In this document: in pieces, positions 1-7,567 of the stretch
Layout: each line of letters begins with the position of its first letter
Numbering within the stretch: position 1 is the stretch's first letter
From: Bacteroidota bacterium
GTDB taxonomy: Bacteria > Bacteroidota > Bacteroidia > Bacteroidales > Dysgonomonadaceae
Reading direction: 5' to 3'
DNA: 12,846 bases
NCBI GenBank assembly: GCA_023418255.1
Contig: JAEZZZ010000160.1
Coordinates: forward strand, 1-12,846
Translations under genes and position numbers: made by a program
Notes under the pieces: generated by a model
Database searches by the model: none
What the model saw: only the letters and a program-made list of their open reading frames with translations
What the model was told of the DNA's origin: nothing

Positions 1-3
1 TGT

Positions 4-84
4 ACTTTTGTTCATCGTTATGGTTTTTCTGTTTAAAACAAAAGTAACGAAAAGGGCTGAATTCCATACCGGGAAATCAGCCCT
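4..84. terminator. Hairpin terminator downstream of mutS, with an adjacent dyad
   Basis: AGGGCTGA (53-60) pairs with TCAGCCCT (77-84). The stem continues after one mismatch with TTCC (62-65) pairing GGAA (72-75), leaving a 6-base loop. On the minus strand, where mutS ends about 57 bases away, it is followed by TTTTCG. On the plus strand it is followed by AATTTTT. It could therefore stop transcription in both directions. A second dyad, ACTTTTGTT (4-12) with AACAAAAGT (37-45), lies further out and may be a second stop signal. The terminator call rests on structure and position only. Confidence 0.5.
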
Positions 85-140
85 AATTTTTGCTGACGAA
101 AAAAAGGTTTAGCGGACAGCAATGTTACTTTTTAGATTCA

Positions 141-2756
141 TCAACTTCCCTTCACTATGCGTTTGATATCGTTTAGCTTGTTTAAAGCCTCTACAGGAGT
201 TAGATTATCTACATCCAGGGCTAAAATCTCTTTTCGCACTTGACTAAGTACGGGGTCGTCTAATTGGAAAAAACTCAATTGATATCCTTCGCGTTTTTCA
301 ATGATGTCTTGAATGGGTTTGTGAATGTTTTCTTGTCTATGGCTTTTTTCCATTTGATGGAGAATAGCTTCTGCGCGGCGTGTGATGCTTTTGGGCATTC
401 CAGCCATTTTTGCCACGTGAATACCAAAACTGTGTTCACTTCCTCCGGGAATTAGTTTGCGTAAAAATACTACTTGGTTGTCGGTTTCTTTCACGGCAAC
501 ATTATAGTTTTTCACGCGCTTAAATGATTTTTCCATTTCGTTCAACTCGTGATAATGTGTTGCAAACAGAGTTTTGGCATGTGCTTTGGGATGTTCGTGA
601 ATATATTCCACAATTGCCCAAGCTATGGAAATGCCATCGTATGTGCTTGTGCCACGACCCAATTCATCAAAAAGCACCAAGCTTTTTGGCGAAAGATTGT
701 TGAGGATATCGGCTGCTTCATTCATCTCTACCATAAACGTGGATTCACCCATCGATATGTTATCCGAAGCACCTACGCGTGTGAATATTTTATCTACAAC
801 TCCTATTTTTGCCGTGTCGGCAGGAACGAAACTACCGATTTGCGCCATGAGTGTGATGAGTGCAGTTTGACGCAACAACGCGGATTTACCTGACATATTG
901 GGGCCCGTGATGATGATGATTTGCTGTGTAGAGCTGTCAAGATAGACATCGTTGGCTATAAATGGCTCATCGGGCGGCAGTTGTCGTTCAATCACCGGGT
1001 GCCTCCCATTTTTAATCTCCAATTCGTCCGTTTCGTCAATCTTCGGTCGGATGTACTGATACATTTCTGCCACTTTGGCAAACGAGAGCAAACAATCTGC
1101 TCGTGCAATGATGTTGGCATTAATTTGTACTGTGGGAATATACTCTATAAGGCTTTCAACCAGGGCGTTATATTGTTTGGTTTCGAGAATAATGGCTTTT
1201 TCTTCGGCACCCAGAATTTTCTCTTCGTATTCTTTCAACTCTTCGGTAATGTATCGCTCGGCACTCACCAATGTTTGCTTTCGAATCCAGCCTTCGGGAA
1301 CTTTGCTTTTGTGCGTATTACGTACTTCGATATAATATCCGAATACGTTGTTGAATCCAATTTTAAGCGATGGTATCCCTGTTTTTTCACTTTCTCTTTG
1401 TTGAAGTCGAAGGAGGTAGTCTTTGCTTGACGAAGCAATTTCGCGCAACTCATCAAGTTCTTTATCCACGCCTTTGCGGATGATGCCGCCTTTGTTAATC
1501 AACGTTGGCGGATCGGGAACAATCTCTTTTTCTATTCTGTCGCGAATTACGGGGCATGGATTCAGTTTTTCGCCCATCTCTTTGAGGCTTCGGTTGTCTG
1601 AATTTAAAAAAGCTTCGCGTATCGGCTCCACTGCGTTCAGCGCCACTTTCAGCTGCACCACTTCACGTGGCGATATTCTTCCGGTGGCGGCTTTTGAAAT
1701 AATTCGTTCCAAATCGCCAATAAGCGAAAGTTGTTGCTCCAAAAACTCTTTCAGCGAAGGGGCGCGAAAGAAATGCTCTACCACATTGAGTCGCTCTTCG
1801 ATGGGTTGAATATCTTTTAGCGGGAAAACAATCCAACGGCGCAGCATGCGTGAGCCCATCGGCGAAATGGTATTGTCAAGAACATCAAGTAAACTCTTGC
1901 CTCCCTCGTTCATCGTGGAAATGAGTTCCAAGCTTCGTGTGGTAAATTTATCTAGGCGCACAAACCGCTCTTCTTCAATGCGTTTTAGAGCTACAATATG
2001 TCCAAGTTGCAAGTGTTTGGTAATGTCAAGATAGTGTAAAATGGCTCCGGAAGCCACAATCCCCAGCGGCAGGTGTTGCACGCCAAATCCTTTGAGGTTT
2101 TGTGTTTGAAAATGTTTCAGCAGCCGTTCGTTCGCGGTTTCGGCGGTGAAAACCCAGTCGTCAAGCTCGAAAAGAAAAGATGAGTTGTTGAAATCTTCTT
2201 TAAATCTGTTTTTCTTTCCCCGCTCCATCAAGATTTCCTTGGGTTCGAAGTGTGATAAGAGTTTGTCAATATCTTCTTTGCCACCTTCGGTGGTGAGAAA
2301 TTCTCCGGTGGAAACATCCAAGAATGAGATACCAAAATGACGATTGTTGGTTGTGTGAATTGCTCCTAAAAAGTTGTTTTCTTTGTGGTTCAGGATGTGG
2401 TCGTTCATTGAAACGCCAGGTGTAACCAGCTCGGTGATGCCTCGTTTTACCAATTTTTTTGTAAGTTTTGGGTCTTCCAGCTGGTCGCATATGGCAACAC
2501 GTTTTCCGGCTCGCACCAGTTTTGGCAAATAGGTGTCTAACGCATGATGAGGAAATCCGGCAAGTTCTACATATTGAGCCGCGCCATTGGCGCGACGCGT
2601 AAGCGTGATGCCCAATATTTCGGATGCCACAACGGCATCGGTTGAGAATGTTTCATAAAAATCGCCCACACGAAATAGCAACACCGCGTCGGGGTGTTGT
2701 TTTTTGATTTCGAGATATTGTTTCATCATGGGCGTTTCCGCCACTTTTTTTGCCAC
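141..2756 (-). CDS. mutS: DNA mismatch repair protein MutS
   Basis: Full-length MutS1 (871 aa), the cytoplasmic ATPase that clamps onto DNA, recognises mismatches and small loops, and starts methyl-independent repair with MutL. The N-terminal mismatch-binding domain has the Phe-x-Glu motif in GDFYETF (F33, E35). The connector, core and lever domains cover roughly 125-570. The ATPase domain has Walker A GPNMSGKS (618-625), the signature GASDNISMGESTFMVEM (662-678), Walker B with D697 and E698, and the switch histidine in FATHYHEL (731-738). QLSFF (826-830) fits the sliding-clamp binding consensus. The start is GTG at 2756-2754. The next candidates are the ATG pair at codons 10-11, which still lie before the conserved PMMKQYL region, so GTG is preferred. 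No Shine-Dalgarno is visible. It follows the sirtuin on the same strand after 348 bases and probably has its own promoter. The identity is secure. Confidence 0.98.
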   Translation of the reverse strand: MAKKVAETPMMKQYLEIKKQHPDAVLLFRVGDFYETFSTDAVVASEILGITLTRRANGAAQYVELAGFPHHALDTYLPKLVRAGKRVAICDQLEDPKLTKKLVKRGITELVTPGVSMNDHILNHKENNFLGAIHTTNNRHFGISFLDVSTGEFLTTEGGKEDIDKLLSHFEPKEILMERGKKNRFKEDFNNSSFLFELDDWVFTAETANERLLKHFQTQNLKGFGVQHLPLGIVASGAILHYLDITKHLQLGHIVALKRIEEERFVRLDKFTTRSLELISTMNEGGKSLLDVLDNTISPMGSRMLRRWIVFPLKDIQPIEERLNVVEHFFRAPSLKEFLEQQLSLIGDLERIISKAATGRISPREVVQLKVALNAVEPIREAFLNSDNRSLKEMGEKLNPCPVIRDRIEKEIVPDPPTLINKGGIIRKGVDKELDELREIASSSKDYLLRLQQRESEKTGIPSLKIGFNNVFGYYIEVRNTHKSKVPEGWIRKQTLVSAERYITEELKEYEEKILGAEEKAIILETKQYNALVESLIEYIPTVQINANIIARADCLLSFAKVAEMYQYIRPKIDETDELEIKNGRHPVIERQLPPDEPFIANDVYLDSSTQQIIIITGPNMSGKSALLRQTALITLMAQIGSFVPADTAKIGVVDKIFTRVGASDNISMGESTFMVEMNEAADILNNLSPKSLVLFDELGRGTSTYDGISIAWAIVEYIHEHPKAHAKTLFATHYHELNEMEKSFKRVKNYNVAVKETDNQVVFLRKLIPGGSEHSFGIHVAKMAGMPKSITRRAEAILHQMEKSHRQENIHKPIQDIIEKREGYQLSFFQLDDPVLSQVRKEILALDVDNLTPVEALNKLNDIKRIVKGS

Positions 2757-2804
2757 TATATTTTATTTCTTATATTAACTAAATCTTGCCGTTTTTTGTG
2801 TGAG

Positions 2805-2812
2805 CAAATTTA
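2805..2812 (-). promoter_or_regulatory. Candidate -7 promoter element for mutS
   Basis: Read on the minus strand this is TAAATTTG, an exact match to the Bacteroidota -7 consensus TAnnTTTG. It lies about 48 bases before the GTG start of mutS. No TTTG-like -33 box is seen 19-21 bases upstream, so the call rests on the -7 element and its position alone. Confidence 0.35.
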
Positions 2813-2933
2813 CATGATTTTTCTTAGAATACTGCATAGAGGTATAAAAAACTTTTTCAATCCCTTTTACCCATTCTGTTTCAATATTGATGAAAGGGGT
2901 TGCAGCAAAGAAAAAAATAGCTCTCCCTTTTTT

Positions 2934-3062
2934 TCACGTCTTCCTTCTTTGAAAAGTTGAAGGCGGGCTTATTGTCGTGAGCGAAACAAGCATATTGGCG
3001 AGTCCGCTGTCTTTCGCCAAACAATGTTTCGTTGGAGCTTTATCGGTGGCCGAAGGCAACAT
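2934..3062 (-). other. Unexplained intergenic segment with a 42-codon open frame and a 14-bp interrupted stem
   Basis: An ATG at 3062-3060 opens a frame of 42 codons ending in TGA at 2936-2934. It begins MLPSATDKAP, continues through TKHCLAKDSGLAN, and ends in QRRKT. The frame stays open for nine codons upstream of the ATG. Inside it CGAAACA (2982-2988) pairs with TGTTTCG (3025-3031), and TTGGCGA (2995-3001) pairs with TCGCCAA (3014-3020). These form two 7-bp helices around an internal loop, with a 12-base apical loop. It lies downstream of the sirtuin on the same strand. I recognise no domain. It could be a small protein, a structured RNA, or a copy of a dispersed intergenic repeat. I have a vague impression of similar short peptides annotated in other Bacteroidales but cannot confirm it. 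Coding is less likely than not. Confidence 0.25.
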
Positions 3063-3104
3063 TATATTTTCAATCTGCTCATAAATGCGGGCCTACGGTA
3101 GCGT

Positions 3105-3794
3105 TTAAGTCAATAACAACTGCTTTAGTTCTTTTACTCCTTCAGATGCTCCTTTTTGGATAAAATGAATATCGGAACGATAAGTGTGCACCTCTTTGGG
3201 GTCAATCAGATAAACAGGCGTATTGCTTTTAACATATTGCAACAGCCCGGCGGCAGGATAAACATTCATCGATGTCCCGATAATGACAAATATATTGGCT
3301 TCTTCGCAAAGTTTTGCCGCTTCGGAAATCATGGGTACGGCTTCGCCAAACCAAACAATATGTGGACGCAGTTGCGAGCCTTTTTCACACAAGTCGCCCA
3401 ATTTAATTTCCCATTTTTCGGATGTCAGGGGATAGAGAAGCGACTCGTCAGCCGTAGAGCGTGCCATCATCAACTCGCCATGCAGATGCATAACTTGTGT
3501 ACTGCCGGCTCTTTCGTGTAAATTGTCGATGTTTTGTGTGATGATATGCACATCAAAATCCTTTTCCAATTCGGCAAGCCCATAGTGGCCAGCATTCGGT
3601 TCAACGCCAAGCAACTCTTTGCGGCGGATGTTATAAAAGTGTAAAACCAATTCAGGATCTCTTTCAAAACCTTCGGGGGTAGCCACTTGTTCCACCGGAT
3701 ATTTGTCCCACAAGCCACCTGAATCGCGAAAGGTGGAGATACCGCTTTCGGCACTCATGCCTGCTCCGGTAAGTATGACTAATTTTTTTTTCAT
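3105..3794 (-). CDS. cobB: NAD-dependent protein deacylase, sirtuin class III-like, without zinc cysteines
   Basis: A 229-aa sirtuin that removes acyl groups from lysines using NAD, giving nicotinamide and O-acyl-ADP-ribose in the cytoplasm. The NAD-binding motif GAGMSAESGISTFRD spans 10-24, TQNIDNLHERAG 86-97, and the catalytic histidine is H105 in HLHGE. Later motifs are LRPHIVWFGE (142-151) and IGTSMNVYPAAG (172-183). Y54 and R57 in FYNIRR match the YxxR pair that binds acidic acyl groups in SIRT5 and E. coli CobB, suggesting desuccinylase or demalonylase activity. The small domain lacks the four zinc cysteines; only C136 and C163 are present. The ATG at 3794-3792 is chosen over an upstream TTG at 3827, because MKKKLVILTGAGMS is the usual family start. 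It is transcribed divergently from the FKBP genes. Confidence 0.95.
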   Translation of the reverse strand: MKKKLVILTGAGMSAESGISTFRDSGGLWDKYPVEQVATPEGFERDPELVLHFYNIRRKELLGVEPNAGHYGLAELEKDFDVHIITQNIDNLHERAGSTQVMHLHGELMMARSTADESLLYPLTSEKWEIKLGDLCEKGSQLRPHIVWFGEAVPMISEAAKLCEEANIFVIIGTSMNVYPAAGLLQYVKSNTPVYLIDPKEVHTYRSDIHFIQKGASEGVKELKQLLLT

Positions 3795-3920
3795 TGTATT
3801 ATCTGTTTTTTTAATAATAAATTGCAATTATGTACATTGTTATTTCTCTCACTCACAAAAAGAAGAAGAGTTGCCACGGGATTTTCTCTTTTTAAAGCAG
3901 TAAACGAGACGGAATCCACA

Positions 3921-3928
3921 CAAATATA
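3921..3928 (-). promoter_or_regulatory. Candidate -7 promoter element for the sirtuin gene
   Basis: On the minus strand this reads TATATTTG, an exact TAnnTTTG match. It lies about 127 bases before the ATG, implying a leader of roughly 120 bases. A T-rich run (TTTTTTT) sits about where a -33 box belongs, but no clear TTTG is present. Confidence 0.35.
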
Positions 3929-3970
3929 GTTTTTTATATCTAAAAAAACGATTAATTCATATTAAAATTG

Positions 3971-3978
3971 TATTTTTG
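3971..3978 (+). promoter_or_regulatory. Candidate -7 promoter element for the FKBP gene pair
   Basis: TATTTTTG matches TAnnTTTG exactly and lies 56 bases before the first FKBP start. It faces away from the sirtuin element about 43 bases to the left, so the short region could hold two divergent promoters. No -33 TTTG is visible at the expected spacing. Confidence 0.35.
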
Positions 3979-4033
3979 TGGCGTGGTTGTTCTTTTTTGT
4001 CTCCGTTTATAGTGCAAAAGCCTATCACAAATA

Positions 4034-4633
4034 ATGAAAAAGACTATGGATAAAGTAAGTTACGCGTTGGGAATGCACATGGCATCTCATATTATAAATT
4101 CTGGGTTGAAACGCATTGAAATGGATGCTTTTACGGAAGCCTTCTCACAGATGATACAAGGCAAGCCGATGAAAATATCGCCGGAAGAGGCACAGCAAGT
4201 TATGCAAGATTTTTTTGCCAAACAACGCCAAGAATCAGCTTCCATCAACTTGGAAGCGGGAAAACGTTTTTTAGAAGAAAATAAGAAGAAAAATGGAGTT
4301 GTTGCGCTTTCAAATGGCATGCAATATGAAGTAATTGAGGAGGGTAGTGGCAGTAAGCCAAGCCTAACCGATCGAGTGCGTGTACACTATGAAGGAACGC
4401 TTATTGATGGAACTATCTTTGATAGCTCAGTGCAACGCGGAGAATCCGCAGTTTTTCAACTAAATCAAGTTATTCTAGGTTGGCAAGAAGGATTGCAGTT
4501 GATGTCGGAAGGTGCGCGCTGGCGTTTTTATATCCCCCCTCATTTAGCTTATGGTGAACGAGGTGCCGGCGAAGTCATCGGGCCTAATGCGACTCTTATT
4601 TTTGATGTACAACTTCTATCCATCGAAAAGTAA
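4034..4633 (+). CDS. FKBP-type peptidyl-prolyl cis-trans isomerase, FklB-like, cytoplasmic
   Basis: A 199-aa isomerase expected to speed rotation about Xaa-Pro bonds during protein folding. Residues about 5-90 are the helical FKBP N-terminal dimerisation domain, with DKVSYALGMHMA and the KRFLEENKKKNGV linker. Residues about 93-198 are the FKBP catalytic domain. Pocket residues are visible at Y119 (VHYEG), F129 and D130 (IFDSS), V146 and I147 before W150, Y173 (LAYGERGAG) and F190. No signal peptide or lipobox is present, so it is probably cytoplasmic. ATG at 4034 is used; the Met at codon 5 is an alternative. No Shine-Dalgarno is seen. A related lipoprotein gene follows after 127 bases with no terminator between, so co-transcription is likely. 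Confidence 0.93.
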   Translation: MKKTMDKVSYALGMHMASHIINSGLKRIEMDAFTEAFSQMIQGKPMKISPEEAQQVMQDFFAKQRQESASINLEAGKRFLEENKKKNGVVALSNGMQYEVIEEGSGSKPSLTDRVRVHYEGTLIDGTIFDSSVQRGESAVFQLNQVILGWQEGLQLMSEGARWRFYIPPHLAYGERGAGEVIGPNATLIFDVQLLSIEK

Positions 4634-4760
4634 AAAGTTTTCGGAGTCAATATACGAATATTAAGATGCCTCTTATTATTTTGGTATGTCGTTATAAGCA
4701 AATATCTTAGAAATCGGAATATTTAAATAGATAATAATATAAATTTAAAGAAAAATCATT

Positions 4761-5780
4761 ATGAAAAAAAATGTTTATTTGGTGCTGTTTACCATCGTAG
4801 CAGCCGGGGTGATGTTTGTGTCTTGCACAGGCGCGTCTGCCCCTAAAACATCATTAAAAAATGTTGAAGACAGCGTCTCTTATGCATATGGCGTAAATCT
4901 AGCCGAACAAGGATTGAAGCAATTCTTAGAGCAGAGCGGTGTAATTGCTAGCTCCTCTGCGATCCAATACCAATATCAATCAAAAATTAGCGCAGAAACG
5001 GACTCTGTGAAAAAAGAAGCGTTAATCAAAGAGCAAAAAAAGAAAATTGACTCGTTGAATAATGCCAACGCTCCTAAACTAAATGAGTTCATCCGCGGAT
5101 TGAAACAAGCGCTGAATAATTCTAAAGACAAGGCGCCTTATTATCAGGGACTAAGTGTTGGAATGCAACTTTCGGAACACATGATGCCACAATTCAAGAG
5201 TGCTGTTTTTGGTGAAGACTCTACAAAAGACATCAATAAAGAACAAATGCTTGCCGGACTTATTGGAATTCTGAAAAACAGTGCGCTTGCCATCCCTGCA
5301 ACTGATGCTGACGGCATCATTCAACGTGAGTTGGACGCCACACGCCAGAAACATGAACAAAAAGTTGAAGCAGAGCTTAGAGTGCAATACAAAGACTCCA
5401 TTGCTGCCGGAGAAGCTTTCTTAGCTGAAAATGCTAAACGCAGCGAAGTGGTTACTTTGCCCAGTGGCTTGCAATATGAAATCTTGAAAAAGGGGAATGG
5501 TCCCGTTCCTACGGACAATGATCGCGTAAAAGTGCACTATCGTGGAACATTACTCAACGGAACAGAATTTGATAGCAGCTACAAGCGTAAAGAGCCTGCC
5601 GTTTTTGGTATCAACAATGTGATAAAAGGATGGACAGAAGCTCTTAAACTGATGCCTGTGGGCTCGAAATGGAAGCTGTACATCCCGTATGAACTTGCAT
5701 ACGGTTCAAAACAACAGGGCGATATCACTCCATTCTCAACACTTTTGTTTGAAGTAGAGTTGTTGGGTATTGAGAAATAA
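4761..5780 (+). CDS. FKBP-type peptidyl-prolyl isomerase lipoprotein
   Basis: A 339-aa envelope FKBP. The N terminus has MKK, a hydrophobic stretch (about 5-19) and a lipobox ending in C22 (FVSC), so it should be lipidated and exported. The residues after C22 (TGASAPK) lack the acidic surface-export signal of Bacteroidota lipoproteins, so a periplasm-facing location is inferred. Residues about 32-225 are an enlarged FKBP N-terminal domain with a Lys/Glu-rich, probably coiled segment near 75-100. The catalytic domain is about 230-338, with Y260 (VHYRG), F270 and D271 (EFDSS), V287 and I288 before W291, Y314 (LAYG) and F330. It is the periplasmic counterpart of the upstream gene and probably a relative by duplication. 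No Shine-Dalgarno precedes the ATG. A strong terminator lies 26 bases past the stop. Confidence 0.93.
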   Translation: MKKNVYLVLFTIVAAGVMFVSCTGASAPKTSLKNVEDSVSYAYGVNLAEQGLKQFLEQSGVIASSSAIQYQYQSKISAETDSVKKEALIKEQKKKIDSLNNANAPKLNEFIRGLKQALNNSKDKAPYYQGLSVGMQLSEHMMPQFKSAVFGEDSTKDINKEQMLAGLIGILKNSALAIPATDADGIIQRELDATRQKHEQKVEAELRVQYKDSIAAGEAFLAENAKRSEVVTLPSGLQYEILKKGNGPVPTDNDRVKVHYRGTLLNGTEFDSSYKRKEPAVFGINNVIKGWTEALKLMPVGSKWKLYIPYELAYGSKQQGDITPFSTLLFEVELLGIEK

Positions 5781-5806
5781 TAGTAAACGTGAGAACGTTC
5801 TCTTTT

Positions 5807-5834
5807 AAAAAAGCCGCAATAGCGGCTTTTTTTT
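5807..5834. terminator. Bidirectional rho-independent terminator between convergent genes
   Basis: An 11-bp stem, AAAAAAGCCGC (5807-5817) with GCGGCTTTTTT (5822-5832), closes on a 4-base loop. A T run follows on the plus strand and the A run gives a T run on the minus strand. It lies between the lipoprotein stop (5780) and the methyltransferase stop (5855), so it can end both transcripts. A perfect 12-bp palindrome, GAGAACGTTCTC (5791-5802), sits just before it. Confidence 0.88.
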
Positions 5835-5854
5835 ATTTTGTAGTAACATTTAAA

Positions 5855-7264
5855 CTAACGTCTTTCAAGCAATACCACATTCTCTACATGATGCGTGTGT
5901 GGAAACATATCTACGGGTTGTACTGCTGCCACGCGATATTGCTCGTCCATAAGAGCAATGTCGCGCGCTTGTGTGGCACTGTTGCAACTAACATATACAA
6001 TACGTGGTGTTTCTGATTCGAGTAGAGCCTGCACCACATCGGGATGCATTCCCGAGCGCGGTGGGTCAGTTATCACTACATCTGCTCTGCCATGGGTGTC
6101 AATGAACTCTTTGGTAAGAATTTTTCGCATGTCGCCGACAAAGAAAAACGTGTTGTTAATGCCATTATGGCGTGCATTCTCTTTGGCATCTTCGATTGCT
6201 TCCGGAACAAATTCGATACCAATAACTTTTTGGGCATGCCGTGCAACAAAAGTAGCAATCGTTCCAACTCCGGTATATAAGTCATACACGCACTCGTTAC
6301 CCGAAAGTTGTGCCATTTCGCGTGCCACACAATAGAGGCGATACGCCTGTGTGCTGTTTGTCTGATAAAAAGATTTTGGCCCGATCTTAAAACGCAAATC
6401 CTCCATTGTCTCCGTGATATAATCTTTTCCGCTCCATTTATGAATTTTTTGATCGGAAATGGTATCATTTGCTTTCTCGTTTATCACATAGAGCAGAGAG
6501 GTGATTTCGGGAAACGTTTTTGTAATATATTCAAGCAGTTTTTCACATTTCTCTTTTTCATAACGAAAAAACACCACAATCAGCATTATTTCGCCTGTTG
6601 AAGCTGTGCGAATGATGATGTTTCGCATCAATCCATCCTGTTTTCGTAGATCGAAAAAAGGATATTTTTCGGACAAACAAAAATTTCGGATTTCGACACG
6701 AATGCGATTGGATAATTGGCTCTGTAAATAACAGGTATCAATATCAAGTACTTTGTCGAATCGTCCGGGAATATGGAAGCCCAATGCATTGCGATGTTCG
6801 GGAACAATCCCGGATTCAATCTGCTCAGATGTGAGCCATGCATTGTTTGAGAAAGTAAATTCTAATTTGTTTCGATAATATGTGGTATTGCGAGAACCAA
6901 TCGTTGGCGTCACCTCCGGAATTTCTATTTTCCCAATGCGAGTAAGATGGTCCGTTACTTGGCGGCGTTTATATTCCAATTGACGTTCATAAGGCAGCAA
7001 CTGCCATTTGCAACCGCCACATATACCAAAATGCGAACAAAAAGGCTCTTCGCGCTCATCAGAGTAAGAATGAAAAGCAACAGCCCTGCCTTCGGCATAT
7101 CCACGTTTTTTACGTAAAAGCTGAACATCGACCACATCGCCGGGAACTACGTAAGGAACAAACACCGGCATGCCATCCACGCGTGCCAAAGCTTTTCCTT
7201 CAGCAGCGACATCTACAATTGGAATGGATTGTAGCAGCGGGAGTTGTTTTTTCTTTCGAGCCAT
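5855..7264 (-). CDS. rlmD: TrmA/RlmD-family 23S rRNA (uracil-C5)-methyltransferase with 4Fe-4S cluster
   Basis: A 469-aa SAM-dependent RNA methyltransferase, expected to make 5-methyluridine in 23S rRNA (U1939 in E. coli numbering if truly RlmD). Residues about 12-65 form a TRAM RNA-binding domain. The iron-sulfur cysteines are C76, C82 and C85 (C-x5-C-x2-C), with C178 in DIDTCYL as the fourth ligand. The catalytic domain has QTNSTQAYRLY (301-311), the SAM motif DLYTGVGTI (328-336), DPPRSG (400-405), the nucleophile C427 in YVSCNSATQARD, and the base E461 near the C terminus. The ATG at 7264 is the natural family start (MARKKK). The gene converges on the FKBP pair and diverges from feoAB. A stem-loop occupies its leader. 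RlmD is favoured by family resemblance, but RlmC- or RlmCD-type specificity cannot be excluded from sequence alone. Confidence 0.92.
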   Translation of the reverse strand: MARKKKQLPLLQSIPIVDVAAEGKALARVDGMPVFVPYVVPGDVVDVQLLRKKRGYAEGRAVAFHSYSDEREEPFCSHFGICGGCKWQLLPYERQLEYKRRQVTDHLTRIGKIEIPEVTPTIGSRNTTYYRNKLEFTFSNNAWLTSEQIESGIVPEHRNALGFHIPGRFDKVLDIDTCYLQSQLSNRIRVEIRNFCLSEKYPFFDLRKQDGLMRNIIIRTASTGEIMLIVVFFRYEKEKCEKLLEYITKTFPEITSLLYVINEKANDTISDQKIHKWSGKDYITETMEDLRFKIGPKSFYQTNSTQAYRLYCVAREMAQLSGNECVYDLYTGVGTIATFVARHAQKVIGIEFVPEAIEDAKENARHNGINNTFFFVGDMRKILTKEFIDTHGRADVVITDPPRSGMHPDVVQALLESETPRIVYVSCNSATQARDIALMDEQYRVAAVQPVDMFPHTHHVENVVLLERR

Positions 7265-7279
7265 GTTTTAAAAAACTGG

Positions 7280-7323
7280 TTTTTTTACTGAATTGACATG
7301 CACCAGAGGGTTCAGTAAAAAAA
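7280..7323 (-). promoter_or_regulatory. Stem-loop in the 5' leader of rlmD
   Basis: On the plus strand TTTTTTTACTGAA (7280-7292) is exactly complementary to TTCAGTAAAAAAA (7311-7323), giving a 13-bp stem with an 18-base loop. It begins 16 bases before the rlmD ATG and lies downstream of a candidate -7 element, so it should be in the mRNA leader. Loop bases 7302-7306 (ACCAG, plus strand) can also pair with CTGGT at 7276-7280, followed on the minus strand by six T. This offers a short competing or pseudoknot pairing. A regulatory role is inference. Confidence 0.4.
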
Positions 7324-7356
7324 AAGAACCCATATTGAAACATATTTTATCGGTTG

Positions 7357-7364
7357 CAAAATTA
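7357..7364 (-). promoter_or_regulatory. Candidate -7 promoter element for rlmD
   Basis: On the minus strand this reads TAATTTTG, an exact TAnnTTTG match, 93 bases before the ATG and just upstream of the leader stem-loop. No -33 TTTG occurs at 19-21 bases spacing. Confidence 0.33.
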
Positions 7365-7567
7365 CAATTTTTCAATCAATTTGGCTGACAATTTGGTGAA
7401 ATAGTGCACGAATTGAAACGTAAACGACGCCTATGAAGAAAATATCGATGGCCAATACGCATGTATTTCTTTTTTAATGATAAATAAATTAGCAAATCCA
7501 TTACGTTATTTTATCGGATTAAATATCTCTTATTTAAAGTGATTATAAATAATAATTCATAAAATCG

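Larger units (their letters stand above)
2757..3104. other. Intergenic region between the sirtuin gene and mutS
   Basis: No conventional gene is evident in these 348 bases. The part nearest mutS is AT-rich and carries a -7-like element. The middle has an imperfect inverted repeat (2858-2902) and an A7/T7 arrangement around a small AGCT core (2911-2934). The part nearest the sirtuin (about 2934-3104) looks richer in GC than its surroundings and is listed separately. No tRNA-like or insertion-sequence structure is visible. Confidence 0.6.

Noticed and set aside
921..1430. 169-aa plus-strand frame inside mutS
   Set aside because: It is antisense to conserved MutS core sequence and shows no domain.
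3795..3827. Upstream TTG start that adds 11 residues to the sirtuin
   Set aside because: The family normally starts just before the GAGxS motif, and the ATG at 3794 gives exactly that. The extension is low-complexity AT-rich sequence.
7542..7553. ATTAT-AA-ATAAT as a Fur or DtxR operator upstream of feoAB
   Set aside because: Such short AT-only dyads are common by chance in this region, and it does not fit a known consensus well enough to call.
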